A stretch of DNA of 64,000 nt from Sulfobacillus thermosulfidooxidans DSM 9293 (GTDB lineage: Bacteria; Bacillota; Sulfobacillia; Sulfobacillales; Sulfobacillaceae). The stretch is taken from assembly GCF_900176145.1 (NCBI RefSeq), contig NZ_FWWY01000001.1, positions 377,517 to 441,516 on the forward strand. Reading direction: 5' to 3'. A model generated the notes under the pieces. It saw only the letters and a list, made by a program, of their open reading frames with translations, searched no databases and was not told where the DNA came from. The position numbers and the translations under genes are program-made. Of this stretch, positions 18,153-25,824 are shown piece by piece (within the stretch, counting starts at the first letter, position 1; every line of letters starts with the position of its first letter).

Positions 18153-18638
18153 TCAAGATTCTTCACGCAACGTTAAAGAGGTGACTTGAGCGGATAACAG
18201 CCGAATTAAGGCGTGAGGATCCACAAAAATCTGCAGCCCTCTTTGCCCAGCGCTGATGCTTATAAAGTCCAAGACCATAGCCGAATCGTCAAGATAACAC
18301 GGATAAGATTTTTTCATGCCCAAAGGAGAAACGCCTCCCCGAATGTAGCCGGTTAACACCGGGAGGTCTTTGGTCACCACGAGCTCAACATGCTTATTGC
18401 CACTAATGCGTGCCAGCTTTTTCAAATCAATTTGTTCATCTCCTGGCACCAAAGCCACTAATACTCCGGTGTGATTGCCCCGCAATACCAGCGTTTTAAA
18501 TATAAAATGGGGCGCAATATCTAATTTTTTGGCAACGGATAGGGCGTCGATTGCATCCTCAGACCATACATATTCATGTAAGGAATATGTAATCCCAGCT
18601 TTATCCAATATGCGACATGCAATGGTTTTTTTGGCCAC
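18153..18638 (-). CDS. YbaK-type aminoacyl-tRNA deacylase
   Basis: The 161-residue protein matches the YbaK/EbsC editing domain across its length: 'ILDKAGITYSLHEYVW', the FKTLVLRG strand with its conserved lysine, 'LVALVPGDEQIDLKKLA', and 'GYIRGGVSPLGMKKSYPCYLDDSA'. Such proteins hydrolyse mischarged tRNA, classically Cys-tRNA(Pro). The substrate is inferred from the family. It is divergent from the SufB-like gene. Confidence 0.9.
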   Translation of the reverse strand: MAKKTIACRILDKAGITYSLHEYVWSEDAIDALSVAKKLDIAPHFIFKTLVLRGNHTGVLVALVPGDEQIDLKKLARISGNKHVELVVTKDLPVLTGYIRGGVSPLGMKKSYPCYLDDSAMVLDFISISAGQRGLQIFVDPHALIRLLSAQVTSLTLREES

Positions 18639-18986
18639 TGACCATTCGCCTCAATCGAAAAAAGTCAAAAAACAGATTACCGTCTTAGTCAACAATGACA
18701 TAAGCTTCATAACAAATCGGCCATCTTTGATTCACCGAGATGCCCTGAGTCATCCTCTTGACATTCCCTTGAAAACGGCATCGGGCAAAATCCACGGCGT
18801 CAAGGAACTGTTTAAGTGAATGGTATACTTTTCATAGAGAACAACACAAGAGGTCGAGTGCTAAGAAAACGTCATGGAAATCGAGTAAGAAGGCACAGAC
18901 CGGGATATTGTTAATCGCTACAAAACTTTTGCACACAGTTACGAGGAATGATCATATCAAGTTAGGAAGAAGGAATTTACACAAAA
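18639..18986. other. Intergenic region upstream of the YbaK and SufB-like genes
   Basis: This 348-base divergent region holds a rightward open stretch to 18819 that overlaps the YbaK gene antisense and has no ribosome site, so it is not called as a gene. No structured RNA was recognised. Confidence 0.4.
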
Positions 18987-20186
18987 ATGGAACTATGGCC
19001 GCCGTTTGAACAGATCACGCCAGATATGATTATAACGATGAGTGAAAAGAGGCAAGAGCCACCCTGGCTGAGAAATTTCCGCTTGAAGGCGTGGGAACGA
19101 TTAACCTCGGATGCTGTGGCCCCATTTTGGCCTTCAATGGCACCTATACCCTTTGCCATGCCGCCGAGCCGTCAAGAAATTGCCGCGTATTATCAACATT
19201 CTGACGAAGCAGACCTGGTCTATCAACGCCTTAGCCAAACGTTGTCCGACTCAGGCATCATTTATGGGGATTTCTATGACGTGTTACAAAAACATCCGGA
19301 CATGATCCAGCAATATCTCGGATCTCTCATTACTATTCAGGACAGCCCGTTATCGGCTCTTAACTCCGCGTTTTTCACCGGGGGCATGGTGGTTTATATT
19401 CCGGATCATGTCCATTGTCAAGTCCCGTTAAGCTATTTTCGTGCCTTCTCCAATCCTGGGCAAATTGAACGCCAATTAATTATTTTAGGGACTGGAGCCA
19501 GCGCCGAATTTGTTGAGGGACGCCCCTCATTAGATTACGCGCTGCATCACATTGTGCTGACGGAAGTGATCTTATCAGAAGCTGCATCACTCAAGTACAC
19601 GGCTATCAAAAACTGGGATAGTCACGTGAATACGTGGGTAAAAAAGCGCACACATTGTGCTAAAGAGGCGCACGTAACTTGGGTGGAAGGACATTTCGGA
19701 GGACAGGACACACGTGAATGGACAGAAGTTATTTTAACAGGCGAACAGGCGCGTTGTGATCTGGTCAGTTACTTGTACAGCTCTTCCTCCCAACAGATCT
19801 CATATGTTCCCCGGATTATCCATGACGCTCCCCACTCATCGTCCCTTCTCACCGTGCATGGGGTAGCCACGGGCAATTTGCAGATAACCGGAACACAAGA
19901 TGTCTTACCGCATGCCCAAGGGGCTGTCATCCAGCGTGATCTTTTGGCATTAAAATCCGGACGTGCCCAAGTGACTTTATCTAATCCGAGCATTATCGCA
20001 GAGCCAAGTGCAGAAATCACCGGCAATGATTTTGTCGTGCAACCGTGGAATCTTACCGATGCTCATCAAAATGGGCGGCCCCTTGAGATTGCTCAAAGCT
20101 TTTTATCCCATCTTCCCATGGAGTTCGCGATCGAAGCGCAACGGTTAATCAATCAAAAATCCCGCCAGGACGTTCCGGGGCGTTAA
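18987..20186 (+). CDS. Stand-alone SufB/SufD-like protein, degenerate C-terminus
   Basis: The 399-residue protein resembles the SufBD beta-helix family: 'FFTGGMVVYIPDHVHCQVPLSYFRAFSNPGQIERQLIILGTGASAEFVEG', 'LHHIVLTEVILSEAASLKYTAIKNWDSHVN' and 'RDLLALKSGRAQVTLSNP'. SufB-SufD-SufC normally builds Fe-S clusters. This copy is shorter than typical SufB (about 460). Where SufB/SufD carry conserved Cys, His and 'SRG' residues it has 'IIAEPSAEITGNDFVVQPWNLTDAHQNGRP'. No sufC, sufS or sufU lies nearby. It may be a paralogue with another role. The ribosome site (AAGGA, 12 bases before ATG) is weak. It ends in a four-base overlap with the convergent Mrr-like gene. Confidence 0.7.
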   Translation: MELWPPFEQITPDMIITMSEKRQEPPWLRNFRLKAWERLTSDAVAPFWPSMAPIPFAMPPSRQEIAAYYQHSDEADLVYQRLSQTLSDSGIIYGDFYDVLQKHPDMIQQYLGSLITIQDSPLSALNSAFFTGGMVVYIPDHVHCQVPLSYFRAFSNPGQIERQLIILGTGASAEFVEGRPSLDYALHHIVLTEVILSEAASLKYTAIKNWDSHVNTWVKKRTHCAKEAHVTWVEGHFGGQDTREWTEVILTGEQARCDLVSYLYSSSSQQISYVPRIIHDAPHSSSLLTVHGVATGNLQITGTQDVLPHAQGAVIQRDLLALKSGRAQVTLSNPSIIAEPSAEITGNDFVVQPWNLTDAHQNGRPLEIAQSFLSHLPMEFAIEAQRLINQKSRQDVPGR

Positions 20187-20878
20187 TCCAACATCGCCCC
20201 GGCCGGCAACCGCACTCGGTCTAGTAAAGCTGCAAGTTGGTGTCCATCCCACAGTTCGATACCCTGTTGTGTTGCCAGATCCCAGCTTTCGCTGTCATAG
20301 CTTCCGACCGTGATAAAGAGGGCACGCTCCATAGCTTTTTGCTTTTTCAGCGATAGTAATTGAGTGATGTCGGCTTCATGAACAATACGATTTTTGACCT
20401 CTAAATACGCCAAAATTCGCTGAGAACCGCCAGAAAAATGGTGCAGTTCGAGCCATGTCTCTCCCTCACACGCTCCTTGATAGCCAAATTTCGCAAATAA
20501 ATGCCGAATTACCCGGCAGAATTGCAAGGGGGTCATGAACTCACAATCGCTGATGGTGATATATCGTCCGGTGTCCTCTGGACTTTCCGATGCCGGCCCA
20601 TAACCTAACACACGCGCTTCCAGTCGTTTAATCAACATATCTAGATAAATGCGGTCCACTTTAGCTAAATGGAACGTCTCGGCAATCAATGCACTAACCG
20701 CCTCAATTTGAACTTGGGTTAAAGGGGTTCGTTGCTTTTCCAACAACCGGGTCACCACCGGTTCGATTTTGGGCCAGTATTGATCGAGTAATTGACGGCG
20801 CAACCGCTGCATTTCTTCAAAGTATCCCAAGTTCTTCACCAATCTCCTTGTCATGACCGTTTCTTTGGGCCATGACAA
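20183..20878 (-). CDS. Mrr-like restriction-endonuclease-fold protein
   Basis: The ~231-residue protein has a helical N-terminal half and a C-terminal nuclease-like fold. Visible motifs are 'GETWLELHHFSGGSQRILAYLEVKNR' (E-x-K) and 'ALFITVGSYDSESWDLATQQGIELWDGHQLAALLDRV', which resembles the Mrr catalytic domain ending ('G...A......I.L.DG..L..LL'). It could act on foreign or modified DNA, but no methylase or helicase partner is present. The start is uncertain: TTG at 20878 fits AAGGAG eight bases upstream, while ATG 20854 and a GTG at 20839 are downstream alternatives. An inverted repeat covers this start region. Confidence 0.6.
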   Translation of the reverse strand: MSWPKETVMTRRLVKNLGYFEEMQRLRRQLLDQYWPKIEPVVTRLLEKQRTPLTQVQIEAVSALIAETFHLAKVDRIYLDMLIKRLEARVLGYGPASESPEDTGRYITISDCEFMTPLQFCRVIRHLFAKFGYQGACEGETWLELHHFSGGSQRILAYLEVKNRIVHEADITQLLSLKKQKAMERALFITVGSYDSESWDLATQQGIELWDGHQLAALLDRVRLPAGAMLD

Positions 20879-20880
20879 GG
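20847..20880 (-). repeat. Perfect 10-bp inverted repeat over the Mrr-like gene start
   Basis: CCTTGTCATG and CATGACAAGG are perfect inverted copies separated by 14 bases. One arm contains the TTG candidate start; the other contains part of the AAGGAG that would serve a downstream start. It could be an operator or an mRNA hairpin hiding a ribosome site. Confidence 0.6.
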
Positions 20881-21107
20881 ATTTGGCTCCTTCTCTCCTT
20901 TCGCCTGCGCTCACGCGCCTCTTCAGGGTTTTCATCCCTCACGGCCTCAAACCTTTGAAGATCAAGAAAAAATCAGCATTACCCAGTTGGATATCTCCCG
21001 GTACCTTTTGACTCATTTGGGTCTTTCCCCGATCACCTGAGTCAACACGAAGGCCAGAACGAAGCTTTAGCCCATCCCAGATTCAGTCTAGAGGTTATCC
21101 CAGTCCC

Positions 21108-22394
21108 CTACAAGCCCTTGGGCGGGGAATAATCCGATCCCACCACAATTTTAAAGTCCCACGGGGTGGTGTGATAGGCTGTAAATTCTTGTTGATTGGG
21201 TCCCAGCATGCTAGCAATTTGGTTACCTAAATACCGGTCCCCTGTGGTATTTATTAGCACAGTTCGGTGATGGTTGTGATGATTAGCCCATCCTACTGGC
21301 AACACGGTATATCCTTGTTGTTGAAGCTTCTGTGCCAATTGTTCTGCCGGTCTTAAACTCTTCGTTCCGCTTTCGACTTGGAACACCACGGAATGTTTTT
21401 GTTGAGGGGTCAGATTGTCCCCCAGCAAAACATTTTGAATCAGAAGAGGTGTGAGGTGCCGGCTCCAATGCCAATAACTCAAAGGAATATGCATGTAAGG
21501 GTCAACATGCGTGGTCGCATAACCAGGAATCGTGGCATACCGCACAGAAGACAGTGAAATGCTTTTAGCAAATAGTCCCAACGACAATAATTGCCCTGTC
21601 GATAAATTGGTATAACTGAGTGCCGAAATCAAATCATGCGCCAAACGAGGCCACCGAGGAATTTCCTGGGGTTGTAGAAGTTGTGCTGCCATGTCCCGCA
21701 ACACTTGTTGTTGTTGCTGAATCCGGCCTATATCGCCCTGACTCGTATTTCGAAAACGAACAAACTCGAGAACTTGCTGCCCGTTTAAATGATGGACGCC
21801 TTTTTTGAGGTCTATGCCAAGAGGTCCGCCTGGCTGATAGACTTCATTTTGGGGAACATCAACGGTCAACCCTCCCATGTCATTGATGATTTTGGCAAAC
21901 TGGAACAAATTTAAATACGCATAATAGTCCACCGGAACATGAAACGTGTTTTCAACGACCGCCACCGTTTCACGAACCCCACCAAAAAAACTGGCTTCGG
22001 CAATCTTGGTCTTCCCGACAGGAGGAACTTCAACGCGAGAATCCCGAGGAATGGATAAAACCCCCACCTGTTTGGTGGCCGGATTTATTGAGACAAGAAT
22101 CATGGTGTCCGTGCGATTGCGCGCATCCTTGGCGGTAATATCATGGTGATTTGCGGTTTCCAAAGAACTTCCAAGCAACAAAAACGTCACCCGGTGTGTA
22201 AATGGATACGCGGTATAATGGGCATTTTTTGAAGAAACATGAGCCGTAGCTAAAGCATGCGTTGGATGTTCGATAAACATCCCGTACACAATCGCAGAGG
22301 CTGCCACACCTAGCACCCCGATACCGACCAGATACGGCCAGATCTTTCGATGTTTCCGCGACTTGCGGCGACGTGACTCCATAATTTCTGTCAA
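21108..22394 (-). CDS. LytR-CpsA-Psr (LCP) family cell-wall ligase
   Basis: The 428-residue protein has a basic cytoplasmic tail and one membrane helix (~18-40). The LCP domain (~65-260) follows: 'RNRTDTMILVSINPATKQVGVLSIPRDSRVEVP', 'YLNLFQFAKIINDMGGLTVDVPQ' and 'LNGQQVLEFVRFRN...DIGRIQQQQQVLRDM'. A LytR_C-like domain at ~325-420 ends the protein. LCP enzymes attach secondary wall polymers to peptidoglycan outside the cell. The start is a TTG at 22394 behind AAGGAAGG; an ATG four codons later is possible. It is downstream of the D,D-carboxypeptidase gene in the same direction. Confidence 0.92.
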   Translation of the reverse strand: MTEIMESRRRKSRKHRKIWPYLVGIGVLGVAASAIVYGMFIEHPTHALATAHVSSKNAHYTAYPFTHRVTFLLLGSSLETANHHDITAKDARNRTDTMILVSINPATKQVGVLSIPRDSRVEVPPVGKTKIAEASFFGGVRETVAVVENTFHVPVDYYAYLNLFQFAKIINDMGGLTVDVPQNEVYQPGGPLGIDLKKGVHHLNGQQVLEFVRFRNTSQGDIGRIQQQQQVLRDMAAQLLQPQEIPRWPRLAHDLISALSYTNLSTGQLLSLGLFAKSISLSSVRYATIPGYATTHVDPYMHIPLSYWHWSRHLTPLLIQNVLLGDNLTPQQKHSVVFQVESGTKSLRPAEQLAQKLQQQGYTVLPVGWANHHNHHRTVLINTTGDRYLGNQIASMLGPNQQEFTAYHTTPWDFKIVVGSDYSPPKGL

Positions 22395-22445
22395 ATCCTT
22401 CCTTTCCGGTTCCGGTCAGTTTGTCTAATGTGCGCTTCCCCTACT

Positions 22446-22481
22446 AAGGCGGGAGTCAAAGAGGGCAGGACTCCTCGCCTT
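22446..22481 (-). terminator. Stem-loop between the carboxypeptidase and LCP genes
   Basis: AAGGCG-GGAGTC pairs with GACTCC-CGCCTT (one bulged base, 12 pairs, 11-base loop). It lies in the gap between two same-direction genes. No U-tract follows on the minus strand, so it may only reduce read-through. Confidence 0.5.
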
Positions 22482-22501
22482 TTGACTTCTTCTCTTGCCT
22501 T

Positions 22502-23680
22502 TTAAAGGCCACGCGTTAACCGGTAAATCAAGCTTGGCTGGGACAAGGGGGCTGATAGCATAAGAGGAATTGACCAATGTTGAGAACCTGCAGTAATCGA
22601 CAAAGATCCTGTTTGCCCTCCACTCCAATGAATACGTTCTTGCACATGTTCACCGGGCCACATGACAGTCGATACAGATTGATTCGCGATCAGGGAGACC
22701 GAATGGGTCCAGGGCGCCTGAATTCTCCCTACCACTTGACCTTTTTGCACTAACGAGACCGGTTTTAATTGCGCTGTTAATTGATTGATCAAACTGACTC
22801 CATCATTGAGCGCCGATTGTAACTGGGGTAATTGCTTTGTCCCTTGTTGTCCCAAGACCGCACCAAATATCGTTACCGTGTGAGAGCCAATGGTTCGCGG
22901 TGCGGAAAAAACAAAGCAACCACCGGCTGCCAAGGTGGAACCGGTTTTAACTCCCGTTATTCCATCATGCCCGACGACATAGTTAAAGTTTTCGATGGGC
23001 CGAGAGCTATCAGGCCACGAAATTTGCGGCATAGCCACAATTTGTCGAAACACGGGAATTTGCATGGCTTTTTCGGCGATGATCGTTTCATCCCGCGGTG
23101 TGCTGACATTCCCAGGATTTAAACCACTTGGCCCAACAAAATGGGTGTGATGCAACCCCAGTTTCTTGGCTTCTTGATTCATGAGCTGGGTAAAAGCCTG
23201 GGACGATCCGGATACCCAGTTGGCGGCAATATGTGCGATATTGTTGCCGGATGCTACAAGTAGGCCTTCCAGAATCTTGCGCTCCGACAATTTTTCACCT
23301 TGAACAACCTTCGCCACCGATTGTTGGCTTAAGATATCCTGCTGATATTCATGAACATCATGTGCGGTAATGGTTACCGACGGACCTGGGCTATAGAGCC
23401 CCAATGGATACTTTTGTAACAATAAATAAGCGGTCATCATTTTGGTCACACTGCCAACAGGAATCGGCTGATCCGCTCCGGCAGCCCCCACTTCGCCGCC
23501 GGGACTCACCGCTAAATAGGATTCGGGACCACTTGGCCAGTCCATTTGCAATGATGCCGTCATATGTGGGGGTGTGAGCGTTGACGTCAAGGTGGCGGCC
23601 CCTACGGGTCGCCCGATTTGTATCCCTAATGCCCCAATCACAACAACACCAATACCCGCCAAATATGTCCATTTTGCCAC
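22502..23680 (-). CDS. D-alanyl-D-alanine carboxypeptidase (peptidase S11)
   Basis: The 392-residue protein has an N-terminal signal/anchor (~5-28) and the three penicillin-binding motifs: SxxK at S77-V-T-K80, SxN at S144-G-N146 and KTG at 245-247. The C-terminal ~270-390 forms the beta-rich domain of DacA/DacF enzymes. It trims the terminal D-Ala from peptidoglycan stem peptides outside the membrane. The start is GTG 23680 behind GAGGGA. It is upstream of the LCP gene, a sensible wall-synthesis pairing. Confidence 0.93.
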   Translation of the reverse strand: MAKWTYLAGIGVVVIGALGIQIGRPVGAATLTSTLTPPHMTASLQMDWPSGPESYLAVSPGGEVGAAGADQPIPVGSVTKMMTAYLLLQKYPLGLYSPGPSVTITAHDVHEYQQDILSQQSVAKVVQGEKLSERKILEGLLVASGNNIAHIAANWVSGSSQAFTQLMNQEAKKLGLHHTHFVGPSGLNPGNVSTPRDETIIAEKAMQIPVFRQIVAMPQISWPDSSRPIENFNYVVGHDGITGVKTGSTLAAGGCFVFSAPRTIGSHTVTIFGAVLGQQGTKQLPQLQSALNDGVSLINQLTAQLKPVSLVQKGQVVGRIQAPWTHSVSLIANQSVSTVMWPGEHVQERIHWSGGQTGSLSITAGSQHWSIPLMLSAPLSQPSLIYRLTRGL

Positions 23681-23733
23681 AACGATCCCTCTTTCCTAAA
23701 AATCGACAAGTAATTAAACAGAATTCCACAAAT

Positions 23734-23759
23734 AAAAAACGCCCAGGATGTTCCCTGGG
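23734..23759 (-). terminator. Terminator after the DUF3147-like pair
   Basis: On the minus strand CCCAGG, a six-base loop and CCTGGG are followed by CG and six T residues. It separates the DUF3147-like genes from the downstream carboxypeptidase gene. Confidence 0.75.
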
Positions 23760-23794
23760 TTACACTTTTGTGATGTTGTTGCATCAAAATGCTG

Positions 23795-24142
23795 TTAGAC
23801 CGTTGGGATCTGTTTTTTCGCGGTCAGCACAATAGCCACGCCCACAAATACCGCATACACGATAAGCCCCATGATGATGACAACAGGCCATGGGAAGTGA
23901 CCGTAAGTGGCTAAGATGGTTCCCGCTACAGCAAAAAACGTGGCGATCATGCCCCAAATTGCCGTGGTCGTATAAGCCCGCACCCCTTGATGACCTGAAG
24001 ACAAATAAATAAAAATCAAAGACGTGAGAAATACCGCAGGAAATCCGGACAAAATTCCGGACAGAAACGGAGCGGCCCGGGTTACCAGACTGACCGAGAC
24101 GACAATCAATCCCCCAATAATAAAGCGAATGATTGACACCAT
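23795..24142 (-). CDS. Small membrane protein, DUF3147-like (second of pair)
   Basis: This 115-residue protein has four predicted membrane helices. It shares 'G(I/F)L(S/A)GFPAVFLTSLI' with its upstream neighbour (24173-24517), so the two are paralogues probably working as a heterodimer. The DUF3147 assignment is from memory of family patterns and is tentative; function is unknown. The ATG at 24142 lies seven bases after GGAGG. A TRAAPFLSG segment aligns with the neighbour's TKKVGGKAGG. Confidence 0.7.
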   Translation of the reverse strand: MVSIIRFIIGGLIVVSVSLVTRAAPFLSGILSGFPAVFLTSLIFIYLSSGHQGVRAYTTTAIWGMIATFFAVAGTILATYGHFPWPVVIIMGLIVYAVFVGVAIVLTAKKQIPTV

Positions 24143-24172
24143 CATGATGCCTCCTCCATAAACTCTAGAAGT

Positions 24173-24517
24173 CTAAAGCGATTGCATAACCGCAACCGTT
24201 AAACCCGCGACGGTTCCCCAAAACAATAGCAGCGATCCAAAAGCCCAATGGAAGCGCTGATGCTTGAAAACGTATGGCGCAATGAGTGTGACCGCCATTC
24301 CCGCAATTAGCGAAACACCTCCACCCATGGCCATTTGGCGAAGAATCCGGTCTAAATGAGGACCATTATGCGCCATGGCTCCCACAATTAAAGCCGATGT
24401 AAACACCGCGGGAAATCCCGCCAAAAATCCTCCGGCTTTCCCACCCACTTTTTTCGTCAGCCAGGTTGCAAATGACACGGCAAAACCACCCATTAAGAAC
24501 TTCAATACAAGATCCAT
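24173..24517 (-). CDS. Small membrane protein, DUF3147-like (first of pair)
   Basis: This 114-residue protein with four hydrophobic helices has the motif 'GGKAGGFLAGFPAVFTSALIVG'. It resembles its downstream neighbour in length, topology and motif, consistent with tandem duplication. The start at ATG 24517 is chosen because GAGG lies about eleven bases upstream; the GTG at 24529 overlaps that site. It is divergent from a LysR-type regulator, a common arrangement for a regulator and its target. Confidence 0.7.
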   Translation of the reverse strand: MDLVLKFLMGGFAVSFATWLTKKVGGKAGGFLAGFPAVFTSALIVGAMAHNGPHLDRILRQMAMGGGVSLIAGMAVTLIAPYVFKHQRFHWAFGSLLLFWGTVAGLTVAVMQSL

Positions 24518-24562
24518 GAGCCCATTCACCTCATAATTAAGACTACAATGAATCCCTTATGT

Positions 24563-24586
24563 CGTCTAAGACGGTTTTGTTATAAT
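24563..24586 (+). promoter_or_regulatory. Promoter and possible operator of the lysR gene
   Basis: TATAAT at 24581-24586 lies 46 bases before the LysR start. The palindrome CGTCT-A-AGACG at 24563-24573 falls between the expected -35 and -10 and could be the regulator's own site, shared with the divergent DUF3147-like promoter. Confidence 0.4.
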
Positions 24587-24631
24587 TGTGTATAGGAAAA
24601 AACTATGGATAAGAAAAGGAGGCGATGACCG

Positions 24632-25516
24632 ATGGAGCTTAAACAACTCGAATATTTTGTAGCCGTCGCAGACCATAAAAGCATCACGAAGGGTGCAGCC
24701 AGTCTCTATGTGTCCCAACCCACCATTAGTCAACAAATCAAGCTACTAGAAGAAGAGTTAGGCCATCCTTTGTTTATTCGCCACGCGCAAGGCGTCGAAC
24801 TAACCGATGATGGCGCCACCCTTCTTCGCTATGCGCTTCGCGTGTTACAAAATGTTGATGATGCCAAAGCCGAAATTCAAGGGGCCGCGTCCTCGCATGG
24901 AACCATCGCCATTGGCGTGTTACCTACCCTCACCCGCTCTATACTTCCCACGGTCATTCGCCAATATCAACGAATACATAAAGACATCCAATTTGCAGTG
25001 ACAGAAGGTAGTTCGCAACGCCTGTTAAAATCTATTACAGCGGGCGATCTCCATCTCGCTTTAGTCGATTTACCCCTAAGCGATCCCCTCTTAGCTGTCG
25101 AAACTCTGTGGACCGAAGAGTTAATCCTTATCACGCCCCACGCGATGCCTATGCCGCCAGGTCCCTTATCATTAGAACAGGTCCGTCACCTCCCTTTTAT
25201 TACGATGGAACCCGGTTATGGACTTCGAGATGCGTTATTTCGCATGGCCCAAGCTCGCGGTTTTAACCCCCACATCGTTCATGAACTGACCAGTATTGGC
25301 GCCATCATTGGTTTTGTGGAACATGGTTTTGGGATTAGTGTCGTACCCGAACGGACCGTGGAATTAGAAATTCAATCTCGCCGCATCGGTTTCGTGCGCC
25401 TAGCCCAAAGCAATACGCGAGACATTGGCATGATTTGGCGCGCCCATCGGCGCTTACCCGATCCGGTCCAAACGTTTTTGGCATTTCTGCGCACCTATGG
25501 ATGGCAATCTAAGTAA
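24632..25516 (+). CDS. LysR-type transcriptional regulator
   Basis: The 294-residue protein has the winged HTH 'MELKQLEYFVAVADHKSITKGAASLYVSQPTISQQIKLLEEELGHPLFIR' at residues 1-50. A type-2 periplasmic-binding-fold effector domain occupies ~90-290 ('TIAIGVLPTLTRSILPTVIRQY', 'GFGISVVPERTVE'). It resembles the CynR/CysB branch. AAGGAGG precedes the ATG. It likely controls the divergent DUF3147-like pair; the effector is unknown. Confidence 0.93.
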   Translation: MELKQLEYFVAVADHKSITKGAASLYVSQPTISQQIKLLEEELGHPLFIRHAQGVELTDDGATLLRYALRVLQNVDDAKAEIQGAASSHGTIAIGVLPTLTRSILPTVIRQYQRIHKDIQFAVTEGSSQRLLKSITAGDLHLALVDLPLSDPLLAVETLWTEELILITPHAMPMPPGPLSLEQVRHLPFITMEPGYGLRDALFRMAQARGFNPHIVHELTSIGAIIGFVEHGFGISVVPERTVELEIQSRRIGFVRLAQSNTRDIGMIWRAHRRLPDPVQTFLAFLRTYGWQSK

Positions 25517-25662
25517 CATTTTGAGAGGTTTTGGGAATTTTTCTCCTAAATCTGTGAAAACACGTGATAAATGGTCATTGCACGTGTCAAATGGTTCTAT
25601 TGAGTAATAATTGGTCTCTACATATAATGACAAATTTATCGTTATTTCGTATAGTGTGTCCG

Positions 25663-25818
25663 ACTCCACGCGCCGAATCGTAATTTTTGTAATTACGTAC
25701 GGGGGATTACTAGGATTTTATCCTAGGGTGAATCGTTTGCCATAACGGGCAAATGTAGGGCTCCTTCAGCCCGAACCACAGAACTAACCTCGAAGGCAAT
25801 ATCCGAAGGAAGGGAGCC
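25663..25818 (+). promoter_or_regulatory. ydaO/yuaA cyclic-di-AMP riboswitch
   Basis: The leader carries the conserved blocks of this class in order: CGCCGAATCG, ACGGGGGA, CTAGGGTGAATCG, CAGCCCGAACC and AGAACTAACCTCGAAGGC. Placement before a LysM-NlpC/P60 wall hydrolase is the classic context. The 3' strand of the closing stem contains the AAGGGAG ribosome site of the next gene, only about six bases from its TTG start, and no terminator intervenes. Control is therefore probably at translation initiation, with c-di-AMP expected to switch the gene off. Confidence 0.87.
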
Positions 25819-25824
25819 TATTTC

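Noticed and set aside
18475-18819. Rightward open frame upstream of the SufB-like gene
   Set aside because: Half of it is antisense to the YbaK gene, it has no ribosome site, and the remainder matches no recognisable family.
23231-24145. Transposon or insertion-sequence ends anywhere in the window
   Set aside because: No transposase gene, target-site duplication or long terminal inverted repeat was recognised here or elsewhere.
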